Part shown: piece after piece, positions 8,741-14,465 of the stretch
Layout of the letters: the number at the start of each line of letters is the position of its first letter
How positions within the stretch are numbered: the stretch's first letter is position 1
DNA from: Anaerobacillus sp.
Lineage (GTDB): Bacteria > Bacillota > Bacilli > Bacillales > Anaerobacillaceae
Length of the DNA stretch: 17,356 nucleotides
Assembly (NCBI GenBank): GCA_007118195.1
Contig: SKSA01000007.1
Location: 1 to 17,356, forward strand
Direction of reading: 5' to 3'
The notes under the pieces: generated by a model
Database searches by the model: none
What the model saw: the letters and a program-made list of their open reading frames with translations, nothing else
What the model was told of the DNA's origin: nothing
Program-made: the position numbers and the translations under genes

Positions 8741-8868
8741 TGTCTAGCTCCAGGCGCCATCGGCTCGACCACTTCAGACCTGCCCTCTCACGGTCTAAAA
8801 CCTGACCGCTCGGAGCAGGTCTTCCACCGGCTTTCGCCGATAGGCGGGCACCTTGCGCTCTTCTTATT
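8741..8868. repeat. GC-rich structured intergenic repeat of Bacillaceae type
   Basis: A roughly 128-nt GC-rich island starts TGTCTAGCTCCAGGCGCC and ends TTGCGCTCTTCTTATT. From memory this resembles a dispersed repeat very common between genes in Bacillaceae. It folds: CGCCATCGGC (8755-8764) opposes GCCGATAGGCG (8837-8847), and AGACCTGC (8776-8783) pairs with GCAGGTCT (8815-8822). The rest of 8555-8911 holds the terminator above and GTTAGT/GTTGGT-like low-complexity sequence at about 8564-8588. I see no gene there; a 103-codon minus-strand reading frame over the repeat is rejected. Confidence 0.7.
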
Positions 8869-8911
8869 AAAATAGAAATGCAATTCACGATGATGTTGTA
8901 CGGGTGTTCAA

Positions 8912-10162
8912 TTATTCATGCTGCCAGCTTGCTAAATATTTTTTCTGTTCATCTGATAATGTATCAATGGAGATTCCTAATGTTTGTAGTTTTAAGCGAG
9001 CTACTTTTTCGTCTAACTCCGCAGGGACAGATACAACATCTGCACCGATTTCTTGATATTTTTCATTAACGTATGCTAATGAAAGAGCCTGTAAAGCAAA
9101 CGTCATATCCATAATTTCTGCTGGGTGACCATCACCTGCAGCTAAATTTACTAATCTTCCTTCAGCTAATAAATAAATTTTTCTACCATCTTTAAGCTCG
9201 TACTCTTCAATATTTTGGCGGACAGTACGTTTTGAAGTTGAGAGCTCTTCAAGATCAGGTTTATTAATTTCAATATCAAAATGACCAGCATTCGATAAAA
9301 TTGCCCCATCTTTCATACTTTCAATATGCTCACCACGAATCACATCGCGATTTCCAGTCACTGTTATAAAGTAGTCGCCTACTTTTGACGCTTCAGCCAT
9401 TGTTATAACTTCAAAGCCTTCCATATGCGCTTCAATAGCTTTAATTGGATCTACTTCTGTAATAACAACTTTAGCTCCTAACCCTTTAGCTTTTTGAGCT
9501 ACACCGCGGCCACACCAACCAAATCCTACGACAACGACAGTTTTTCCAGCGACTATCAGGTTTGTCGTTCGATTAATACCGTCAAATACGGATTGGCCAG
9601 TTCCATAGCGATTGTCAAATAAATATTTACAGTAGGCATCGTTTACAGCAACCATTGGAAAAGCTAATTGATCAGCGTTTTTTAAGGCGTAATTTCTTAA
9701 TACCCCAGTAGTTGTTTCTTCACAACCACCGCGTACATTTTCAAGTAAGTCTTTTCTTTCTGAATGAAGAACCGTTACTAAGTCTCCCCCATCGTCAATA
9801 ATTAGATCGGGCTTTTCTTCTAGCGTTTTAATGAGTTGATCTTTATATTCTTCTTCAGTTGGGTTGTATGTAGCAAATACGGTAATGCCATCTTCAACTA
9901 AAGCGGCACAAACATCGTCTTGAGTAGATAATGGGTTACTTCCTGTAATCGTAACATCAGCTCCACCTGCATGGATTACTTTAGCGAGATAAGCAGTTTT
10001 TGCCTCTAGATGAAGAGAAATTGCTACTTTCATTCCTTTAAAAGGTTGTGTTTGCTCAAATTCCTTTTTAATAAGGTTTAAAACAGGCATATGCTCATTT
10101 ACCCAATTAATTTTTAAATGTCCATTCTTAGCAAGGTTGATATCTTTAATGATACTTTTCAT
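8912..10162 (-). CDS. ahcY: adenosylhomocysteinase-family hydrolase, possibly S-inosylhomocysteine-specific
   Basis: 416 residues, NAD-dependent. The catalytic set is present: H51, DDGGD (123-127), EETTTG (148-153), K179, D183-N184, GHFD with H294 and GHP with H346. The NAD fold has VVGFGWCGRG (211-220). In human enzyme T57 and E59 touch the adenine; here the aligned LHLEAKTA carries E53 and K55, which suggests recognition of an oxo-purine. The C-terminus also lacks the Lys/Tyr tail of the eukaryotic type, resembling archaeal enzymes. I chose the ATG at 10162 because GGAGG (10171-10175) lies 8 nt before it; the in-frame ATG at 10192 has no such site. It converges on mtaD. Released homocysteine would re-enter methionine synthesis. 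Plain S-adenosylhomocysteine hydrolysis remains possible. Confidence 0.88.
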   Translation of the reverse strand: MKSIIKDINLAKNGHLKINWVNEHMPVLNLIKKEFEQTQPFKGMKVAISLHLEAKTAYLAKVIHAGGADVTITGSNPLSTQDDVCAALVEDGITVFATYNPTEEEYKDQLIKTLEEKPDLIIDDGGDLVTVLHSERKDLLENVRGGCEETTTGVLRNYALKNADQLAFPMVAVNDAYCKYLFDNRYGTGQSVFDGINRTTNLIVAGKTVVVVGFGWCGRGVAQKAKGLGAKVVITEVDPIKAIEAHMEGFEVITMAEASKVGDYFITVTGNRDVIRGEHIESMKDGAILSNAGHFDIEINKPDLEELSTSKRTVRQNIEEYELKDGRKIYLLAEGRLVNLAAGDGHPAEIMDMTFALQALSLAYVNEKYQEIGADVVSVPAELDEKVARLKLQTLGISIDTLSDEQKKYLASWQHE

Positions 10163-10206
10163 GATAATTGCCTCCAATTTTAAAAATTCCAACTATTTAT
10201 AAACAT

Positions 10207-10236
10207 ATTGTACACATATTGCCTTATAGAATTCAA
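10207..10236 (-). promoter_or_regulatory. candidate SigA promoter of ahcY
   Basis: On the minus strand, TTGAAT (10236-10231) is followed after 18 nt by TACAAT (10212-10207). Transcription would start near 10200, about 38 nt before the ahcY start codon. I see no SAM- or SAH-responsive riboswitch in the short leader. Confidence 0.55.
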
Positions 10237-10305
10237 TTTAATAATGAAAAAGGCGGACGATTTTCCTTCATTTGGCCGTTTATGTAAAAATACAGTGTTC
10301 ACTTT

Positions 10306-10365
10306 CCAACTTTCTATTTACCAACTATCCAAACCAACAAACCAACGAACCAACTCAATTGGTTC
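10306..10365. repeat. CCAAC-type short tandem repeat with inverted repeat
   Basis: CCAAC recurs at 10306, 10321, 10334, 10342 and 10350, the last three with an 8-nt period. GAACCAA (10347-10353) pairs with TTGGTTC (10359-10365). The sequence lies between the divergent ahcY and yrhC promoters. A complementary GTTAGT/GTTGGT-rich tract lies beyond the other end of ahcY near 8564-8588. Whether it is a regulatory site or simple-sequence drift cannot be told. Confidence 0.45.
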
Positions 10366-10404
10366 ATTTAGCAACATTTACAAGCATATCACTCTTTATG
10401 ATCA

Positions 10405-10413
10405 TGCTATAAT
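10405..10413 (+). promoter_or_regulatory. extended -10 promoter for the YrhC-like gene
   Basis: TGCTATAAT is a perfect -10 with the TGn extension. No good -35 lies at the usual distance, which is normal for extended -10 promoters. The start would be near 10420, about 30 nt before the TTG start codon. Confidence 0.45.
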
Positions 10414-10449
10414 TATTATATTAATCTAGTATGTGGGGAGGGAATCATT

Positions 10450-10698
10450 TTGACTAATAAAAGTAATGTAGCAACTAATATATTAAAAGATAAAGTTACT
10501 GACTATAAAAGGTTTGCTTTTATATTACTCGCTCTAAGTGTATTTTTGTTTATTGGACTAATTGTCCCTAATGAAGGAGTTAGTCAAATACAAGATACTG
10601 TCCTTATTATTTTAAGTATTAGTTCTATCATCTTCGCTTTTATATTTCATAAAATGGCGATGAAGTTCCGAGAGCAGCTTTTTAATGAAAAAGAGTAG
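10450..10698 (+). CDS. yrhC: YrhC-like small membrane protein
   Basis: 82 residues with two membrane segments (about 21-40 and 48-67), a charged N-terminus with the stretch KDKVTDYKRFAF (13-24), and a charged C-terminus. Size, layout and the DYKRFAF region fit my recollection of the YrhC family, whose gene in Bacillus subtilis lies in the mtnN-yrhA-yrhB homocysteine-to-cysteine conversion cluster. Its place next to ahcY and mtaD would fit that sulfur-metabolism context, but its function is unknown. The start is TTG at 10450, set by GGGGAGGG (10435-10442) 7 nt upstream; no ATG or GTG is available near it. Confidence 0.72.
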   Translation: MTNKSNVATNILKDKVTDYKRFAFILLALSVFLFIGLIVPNEGVSQIQDTVLIILSISSIIFAFIFHKMAMKFREQLFNEKE

Positions 10699-10763
10699 AG
10701 ATAAAAAGATTTTAAAATATTATTATATGGATAATCCGGATATTAGTTTTTGTTCGGTACAAT

Positions 10764-10806
10764 AAAAAAACCTCTAGCTGTTTTTACCAGTTGTAGAGGT
10801 TTTTTA
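10764..10806. terminator. bidirectional terminator between yrhC and the Yip1-like gene
   Basis: A run of A followed by CCTCTA (10771-10776) pairs with TAGAGG (10794-10799) and a run of T. An inner CTG/CAG stem closes a small loop. It serves the plus-strand yrhC gene and the converging minus-strand membrane protein gene. Confidence 0.85.
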
Positions 10807-10827
10807 TCGATTCTTTCCAAAGTTATC

Positions 10828-11403
10828 TTAAGTTGACGGTGGTGTAACAATATAATAAACACTTGTAAAGAAAATAAACACAAGTACCATTGCTACATAT
10901 GCTTTCCAAGCAACTAATGATTGAGTCACTTCTAGTATTTTAACAAAAATTAAATACATCCAAGTAATTGATAAAGCGAGAAAAAGGACCATTAAAAAGG
11001 TTAGTGGAGCTCCGACTTGCAGCGAAATAAAAGCTGGTAAGGCCATAATTGAAGGAATCAGTGCGATCGACGTATTTCGGTATAAAACTCCTAAATATCC
11101 AGGCCCACCAAAACCTCTAGCACCTGCCCATAATAGTAGTGAAAAACCAATTTTTGTAATGAAAATCATAACAATTCCAAAAAATAGAAAAAGACCTGGG
11201 ACAACCGTCTCTCTTAATACAGGAGTTTCAAATGATGCAATTAATTCACTATTAATAGTAATGGATGTAAAACCGTAAAAAATACCTAGTAAAAATGTAA
11301 TAAATGCACTAATCAATTTCCAATTACTATTAGGATCGGATAATTGTCGAATAGCTTCTTTGTCTAATGTTAAAGCTTTAAAAATTAAATTGACATTTCC
11401 CAT
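10828..11403 (-). CDS. Yip1-like integral membrane protein
   Basis: 191 residues with about five hydrophobic membrane segments (roughly 30-50, 67-93, 111-128, 132-157 and 167-186). A short hydrophilic N-terminus contains the LSDPNSNW stretch (21-28). The pattern of an amphipathic start, five helices, and a GFGGPGYLGVLYRN loop (97-110) resembles bacterial Yip1-domain proteins. I recognise the family only from overall shape. Function unknown. AGGAGGGA lies just upstream of the ATG on the minus strand. It follows the symporter gene in the same direction after 121 nt with a hairpin in between, so co-transcription is possible but not assured. Confidence 0.65.
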   Translation of the reverse strand: MGNVNLIFKALTLDKEAIRQLSDPNSNWKLISAFITFLLGIFYGFTSITINSELIASFETPVLRETVVPGLFLFFGIVMIFITKIGFSLLLWAGARGFGGPGYLGVLYRNTSIALIPSIMALPAFISLQVGAPLTFLMVLFLALSITWMYLIFVKILEVTQSLVAWKAYVAMVLVFIFFTSVYYIVTPPST

Positions 11404-11448
11404 ATTTCCCTCCTAAATCAATAGAATGTGCTTAGACGTAAAATGAAG

Positions 11449-11477
11449 TGACGCAGAAGCACAGTACTCCTGCGTCA
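11449..11477 (-). terminator. possible terminator or attenuator hairpin after the symporter gene
   Basis: TGACGCAG (11449-11456) and CTGCGTCA (11470-11477) form a perfect 8-bp stem with a 13-nt loop. On the minus strand it follows the symporter stop by about 50 nt. The sequence after it (CTTCATTTTACG) is only moderately T-rich, so it may be a weak terminator or an mRNA-stabilising structure rather than a full stop. Confidence 0.45.
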
Positions 11478-11524
11478 GTTCTATTAAAATTGTATCTTTG
11501 TTAATTTAGAATGTCCAGACTTTT

Positions 11525-13174
11525 CTATAAATTCCACGGCATGATTGCCCAAACAAAGATGAGCGCACTAACGAATGTAATGATAAATGCTCCGGCAGTA
11601 CTGTTGTAACGCTTCGGGTTAATATCGCTCCAACCATGAATTCTTTCAATAAGACTGTGGATATCTTTAACTGATTTTTCATCTCTTAAAGCATCAATAC
11701 GGTTCGTAATATAAGAGATAACAATTAATAAAATGAAACTTAATGGAATAGCGATCATTGCCCCTGAAATCCCCATACTATCGGTTAGCGCATGACCACT
11801 AACTACAATGCTAGGGAAGACGAATGGAGAAATGACTACATAAACGATACCAGAAATTAGAGATGCTGCAATGGCACCGTATCGGTTAGCTTCCTTCCAC
11901 CAAACTCCCATTAAAATTAGTGGTGCATTTGTCGAACCAGCTAGCCCGAATGCCCATAAAATACTAACAATCAGGAAGGCAGGTGGGTTTATCGCTAACA
12001 ATACGCTGGCTACACCACCTAGGAAAATTGAAATATATCCTAAACGAAGTTTCGACTTATTCGTTAAGTTTGGTTTTAATGTTGTTACGATATCTTGTGA
12101 AATTAACGCACCAATGGCTAGTAAGTTACCACTAATCGTTGATAAACCTGCAGATATCGCACCAGCAATTACTAATGCAGTTACCCATTCTGGGTTATAA
12201 ACTAAATTTAAAATGATTGTTAATTTATCAGCATCAGCCTGCCCGATGATTGTTCCTGTTGATTGTTCGAAATAAACTCCGGCAAATCCCATTGTATACG
12301 TTGAAGCGAATACGATCCCAAGTGCTAAGGCGAACCAGATCATCGCTTGTCGAGCACTTCTTAAGCTAGATGCTGTATAAACACGCATCGCTAAGTGAGG
12401 CAGCCCTAATGCTCCTAGTGTAAACGCTGGTATGATAGCAAAATACCATTTAGAAGAATACTGATAATCAAAGAAAGACGGCATTGCTTCTAACATCGCA
12501 GGTACCATGTCCGAATATAAAAGTGGTGGGAAATACCATCCAGTACTACCCATCGCTTTCATGATGGCACCTAATGGAATAATAAACATTAATGCGATAA
12601 TAACCATTTGAATTGCCGCGTTATTAGTCGCACCACTCATTCCACCAATCGTTACATAACCAACAATAAATAGACCACCGACCAATAATCCTGTCATATA
12701 AGGAATGCCTAATAATGTTTCAAACGTAACAGCAATCCCGATCATTTGTCCTAATGCGTACATTAAACAAACTAAAATCATCCAGAGAGCAGCAATAATT
12801 GAAGCTGTTTTTCCATAACGGTCCCTTACAAAATGGGTTGGTGAGAATGCTCCCATACGGCGTAAACTCGTTCCGTAAATAATTGTAATTAAAGGAATTG
12901 CTAAAATAAATTGGATCCATAGCAAGACAAATGGAACCTGAAGCTGTAAAATTAAAGCGGTAACCCCTAAAAATGTTGCTAAACTCATATACGTGGAAGC
13001 CATCGCTAAACCATTCGTGATCGGGCCAACGCCCCCTTTTGTCGCATATAAATCTTCAACAGATGTACTTGAGCGGTTTGAAATGTAAGAAACAACGTAG
13101 AATAAAACAAACGTTAAAACAACGATAATGATACCTAAAATTGGATTCGATAATTGCCATAATTGTTCTTCCAT
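11525..13174 (-). CDS. sodium:solute symporter, ActP/monocarboxylate-like
   Basis: 549 residues, about 13 membrane segments, solute:sodium symporter (SSF) family. Visible features are GGMSGATNNAAIQM (177-190), the region GALGLPHLAMRVYT (254-267) typical of the acetate/monocarboxylate branch, and the Na+-site helix SAGLSTISGNLLAIG (341-355). It would import a small carboxylate such as acetate, pyruvate or propionate with Na+. The exact substrate cannot be read from sequence. The start ATG directly follows the stop TAG of the small upstream gene, with GGAGAGGGGG just ahead, so translation is coupled. A promoter with an overlapping cre site about 490 nt upstream suggests repression on good carbon sources, as is usual for such symporters. 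Confidence 0.85.
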   Translation of the reverse strand: MEEQLWQLSNPILGIIIVVLTFVLFYVVSYISNRSSTSVEDLYATKGGVGPITNGLAMASTYMSLATFLGVTALILQLQVPFVLLWIQFILAIPLITIIYGTSLRRMGAFSPTHFVRDRYGKTASIIAALWMILVCLMYALGQMIGIAVTFETLLGIPYMTGLLVGGLFIVGYVTIGGMSGATNNAAIQMVIIALMFIIPLGAIMKAMGSTGWYFPPLLYSDMVPAMLEAMPSFFDYQYSSKWYFAIIPAFTLGALGLPHLAMRVYTASSLRSARQAMIWFALALGIVFASTYTMGFAGVYFEQSTGTIIGQADADKLTIILNLVYNPEWVTALVIAGAISAGLSTISGNLLAIGALISQDIVTTLKPNLTNKSKLRLGYISIFLGGVASVLLAINPPAFLIVSILWAFGLAGSTNAPLILMGVWWKEANRYGAIAASLISGIVYVVISPFVFPSIVVSGHALTDSMGISGAMIAIPLSFILLIVISYITNRIDALRDEKSVKDIHSLIERIHGWSDINPKRYNSTAGAFIITFVSALIFVWAIMPWNL

Positions 13175-13447
13175 CTACACTGCCCCCTCTCCGCTTTGTT
13201 TTTTCTTGTTTTGTTGGTTCTCTTCTTCAATCGCATCGTCAATATGATTACCAATTTTCCCTGAAACCACTGTTAAAATAAGTACTCCAAACCAACCGAA
13301 AAGAATAGGAACAATGTACATAATTGGAAATCCGAATAAATAGCCTTCTACAGGAAAAAGTGAAAAGAATAATCCTAAATGTCCAGTTATTACAAAAGCC
13401 AATGACATAAGAATTGTAAAGTATACTTCCTTTTTATAAGCGTCCAC
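13175..13447 (-). CDS. small membrane partner of the sodium:solute symporter
   Basis: 90 residues with two membrane helices (about 11-30 and 38-61) and a charged, Glu/Gln/Lys-rich C-terminal tail (69-90). Small two-helix proteins (DUF485- or DUF4212-like) commonly precede SSF symporters, and this one has that shape and place, although I cannot assign it firmly to either family. Its job is probably assembly or activity of the symporter in the membrane. The start codon is GTG at 13447 with GGGGGAG 6 nt upstream. Its stop is immediately followed by the symporter ATG. Confidence 0.75.
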   Translation of the reverse strand: MDAYKKEVYFTILMSLAFVITGHLGLFFSLFPVEGYLFGFPIMYIVPILFGWFGVLILTVVSGKIGNHIDDAIEEENQQNKKKQSGEGAV

Positions 13448-13500
13448 AAAAACTCCCCCTTTAAAAAATTCCCTACGTTAAGATGTTAAGCTTATATGTC

Positions 13501-13623
13501 TTATTGGGTTTTGTAATCTAAATTTAGTATAATTGCTATGGTCCCGAGCGACTGCTCAATCATATCGAACAGTAAAAAAATTAAAAATGTTCTGAATTTT
13601 CTCTTTAAACCTCCTTTCTTCAT
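13501..13623 (-). CDS. possible 40-residue leader ORF upstream of the symporter genes
   Basis: In the roughly 200-nt leader of the symporter transcript, an ATG at 13623 opens a 40-codon frame ending with TAA at 13501-13503. The peptide starts MKKGGLKRKFRTFLIFLLF: a basic start followed by a hydrophobic stretch. There is no ribosome binding site before the ATG. A good AAAGGAGG does occur, but inside the frame and without a start codon at the proper distance. It may be a chance frame in AT-rich DNA. I list it because the leader is long and the peptide membrane-like. Confidence 0.2.
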   Translation of the reverse strand: MKKGGLKRKFRTFLIFLLFDMIEQSLGTIAIILNLDYKTQ

Positions 13624-13659
13624 ATTTAAAAAGACCATATAAAAATACTTCTGATTATG

Positions 13660-13688
13660 AATCTACAACAAAAGGTAAGCGTTTTCAA
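13660..13688 (-). promoter_or_regulatory. candidate SigA promoter of the symporter operon
   Basis: On the minus strand TTGAAA (13688-13683) is followed after exactly 17 nt by TAGATT (13665-13660). The start would be near 13653, giving a leader of about 200 nt. The -35 box is overlapped by a cre-like site. In the 454-nt gap 13448-13901 this promoter, the cre site, the small ORF and the HPr-like gene's promoter are all I can identify. Confidence 0.5.
13674..13687 (-). promoter_or_regulatory. CcpA binding site (cre)
   Basis: On the minus strand the site reads TGAAAACGCTTACC, matching the cre consensus TGWAANCGNTNWCA at every fixed position except the last. It covers the -35 region of the symporter promoter, where CcpA would repress when preferred sugars are present. 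CcpA binds with Ser-phosphorylated HPr or Crh, which is notable because an HPr-like gene starts about 235 nt away on the other side. Confidence 0.6.
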
Positions 13689-13851
13689 GAACTAATTTTA
13701 GAAAATTTTAAATTTTATAATTAATAAAACGAAAATTATTATTTTACTATAGTGTTGTATTTTGTAAACAATCACGTAGTTTGTTGCGTTTGTTATATAA
13801 CACAGTTCAAAAAAGATCTGTTTTATATATTGTTAAAGTATTTTATTTGAC

Positions 13852-13879
13852 TTGTTTATTTTTTGGGTTAAACTAAAAT
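13852..13879 (+). promoter_or_regulatory. candidate promoter of the HPr-like gene
   Basis: TTGTTT (13852-13857) is followed after 16 nt by TAAAAT (13874-13879), about 40 nt before the start codon. The region is AT-rich and other pairings are possible. Confidence 0.3.
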
Positions 13880-13919
13880 AATAAGGAATTGTCATATAGT
13901 AATGAAAGGAAGGGATTTT

Positions 13920-14165
13920 ATGAAGTTAAAAGTATTAACTCCAATCTTTGCAGAATCTGCTAGCAAGCTTGTTCATGCAGCGAGTAAATACCCAGACACA
14001 ATATTAATTAAAAAGGATCATTGGGTAGTAGATGCAAAAAGTTTATTAGGCGTATTGGCACTTGCTCTACAGCCAGGGCAAACTGTTGAATTAAGTCTAG
14101 AAGCTGAAGCTGAGGGACTTTTTTCAGAGTTAACCGAACTAGGCCTTTTTGAAAAAACAGAATAA
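13920..14165 (+). CDS. divergent HPr/Crh-like protein lacking the phosphohistidine
   Basis: 81 residues, the size of HPr. The middle segment DAKSLLGVLALAL (38-50) aligns well with the HPr/Crh segment around regulatory Ser46, so S41 is the likely equivalent. GQTVELSLEAE (53-63) matches the next strand. The active loop is changed: where HPr has GIHARPA, this protein has PIFAESA (8-14), so His15 is replaced by F10 and the following Arg by Glu. It cannot carry the PEP-derived phosphate. If it keeps a function it would be regulatory, Crh-like, through Ser phosphorylation, but the HPr kinase and CcpA contacts are unproven. The start at 13920 follows AAAGGAAGGG (13905-13914); an ATG at 13902 lies ahead of that site and is less likely. 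A strong terminator follows. Confidence 0.7.
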   Translation: MKLKVLTPIFAESASKLVHAASKYPDTILIKKDHWVVDAKSLLGVLALALQPGQTVELSLEAEAEGLFSELTELGLFEKTE

Positions 14166-14184
14166 ATGTACCAATAACGGAAAA

Positions 14185-14220
14185 AAATGGCCCTTGTGAT
14201 AATTTCACGAAGGGCCATTT
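14185..14220. terminator. terminator after the HPr-like gene
   Basis: AAATGGCCCTT (14185-14195) pairs with AAGGGCCATTT (14210-14220), 11 bp. An inner GTGA/TCAC stem sits behind a one-base bulge. The run of A before it gives a U tract on the minus strand, while the plus-strand tail is short. The rest of 14221-14465 holds the malL control region and no gene. Confidence 0.75.
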
Positions 14221-14365
14221 GAATTCTAAAGGAATTTTCATTAAAAGCGGATTATTTAAATCGGTAAGAGTTACAAATGCTTAGTTTGAGAGTGAAAGTT
14301 TATATAAATCACCAGGGTGAGTAGTCGTACTATAAGCCAATACTTTTAAAAAAAAAAATACATTT

Positions 14366-14383
14366 TGCGAAAACGTTTGCGCA
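14366..14383. promoter_or_regulatory. LacI-family operator (MalR/CcpA type) at malL
   Basis: TGCGAAAACGTTTGCGCA is an almost perfect palindrome around a central CG, with one mismatched pair. Such CG-centred AAACGTTT sites are bound by LacI-family regulators, including maltose repressors and CcpA. It overlaps the -35 of the candidate malL promoter, which fits repression in the absence of sugar. No LacI-family gene is in the window. Confidence 0.65.
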
Positions 14384-14405
14384 AGGTTTTTTTCTATAGT
14401 AAGAT
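14377..14405 (+). promoter_or_regulatory. candidate promoter of malL
   Basis: TTGCGC (14377-14382) lies 17 nt before TAAGAT (14400-14405). Both are weak matches to SigA boxes, but the spacing is ideal and the operator sits on the -35. Confidence 0.35.
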
Positions 14406-14465
14406 TAACATTAATGGAAAAACTGAATATATGTTTAAAATATTTAGGGAGTTGAGTACTTACTT

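Noticed and set aside
8577..8888. Minus-strand open reading frame of 103 codons
   Set aside because: It runs across the terminator and the GC-rich structured repeat, has no ribosome binding site and no recognisable protein features.
10163..10192. Upstream ATG at 10192 as the ahcY start
   Set aside because: It has no ribosome binding site, and the good GGAGG lies between it and the ATG at 10162.
10163..10236. SAM/SAH riboswitch in the ahcY leader
   Set aside because: The predicted leader is only about 38 nt and shows no conserved junctions or pseudoknot of those riboswitches.
10208..10429. Plus-strand 73-codon frame between ahcY and yrhC
   Set aside because: It crosses the ahcY promoter, the CCAAC repeat and the yrhC promoter, starts without a ribosome binding site and has low-complexity content.
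13902..13919. ATG at 13902 as the start of the HPr-like gene
   Set aside because: The purine-rich AAAGGAAGGG lies after it and is well placed for the ATG at 13920, which also gives the normal HPr N-terminus.
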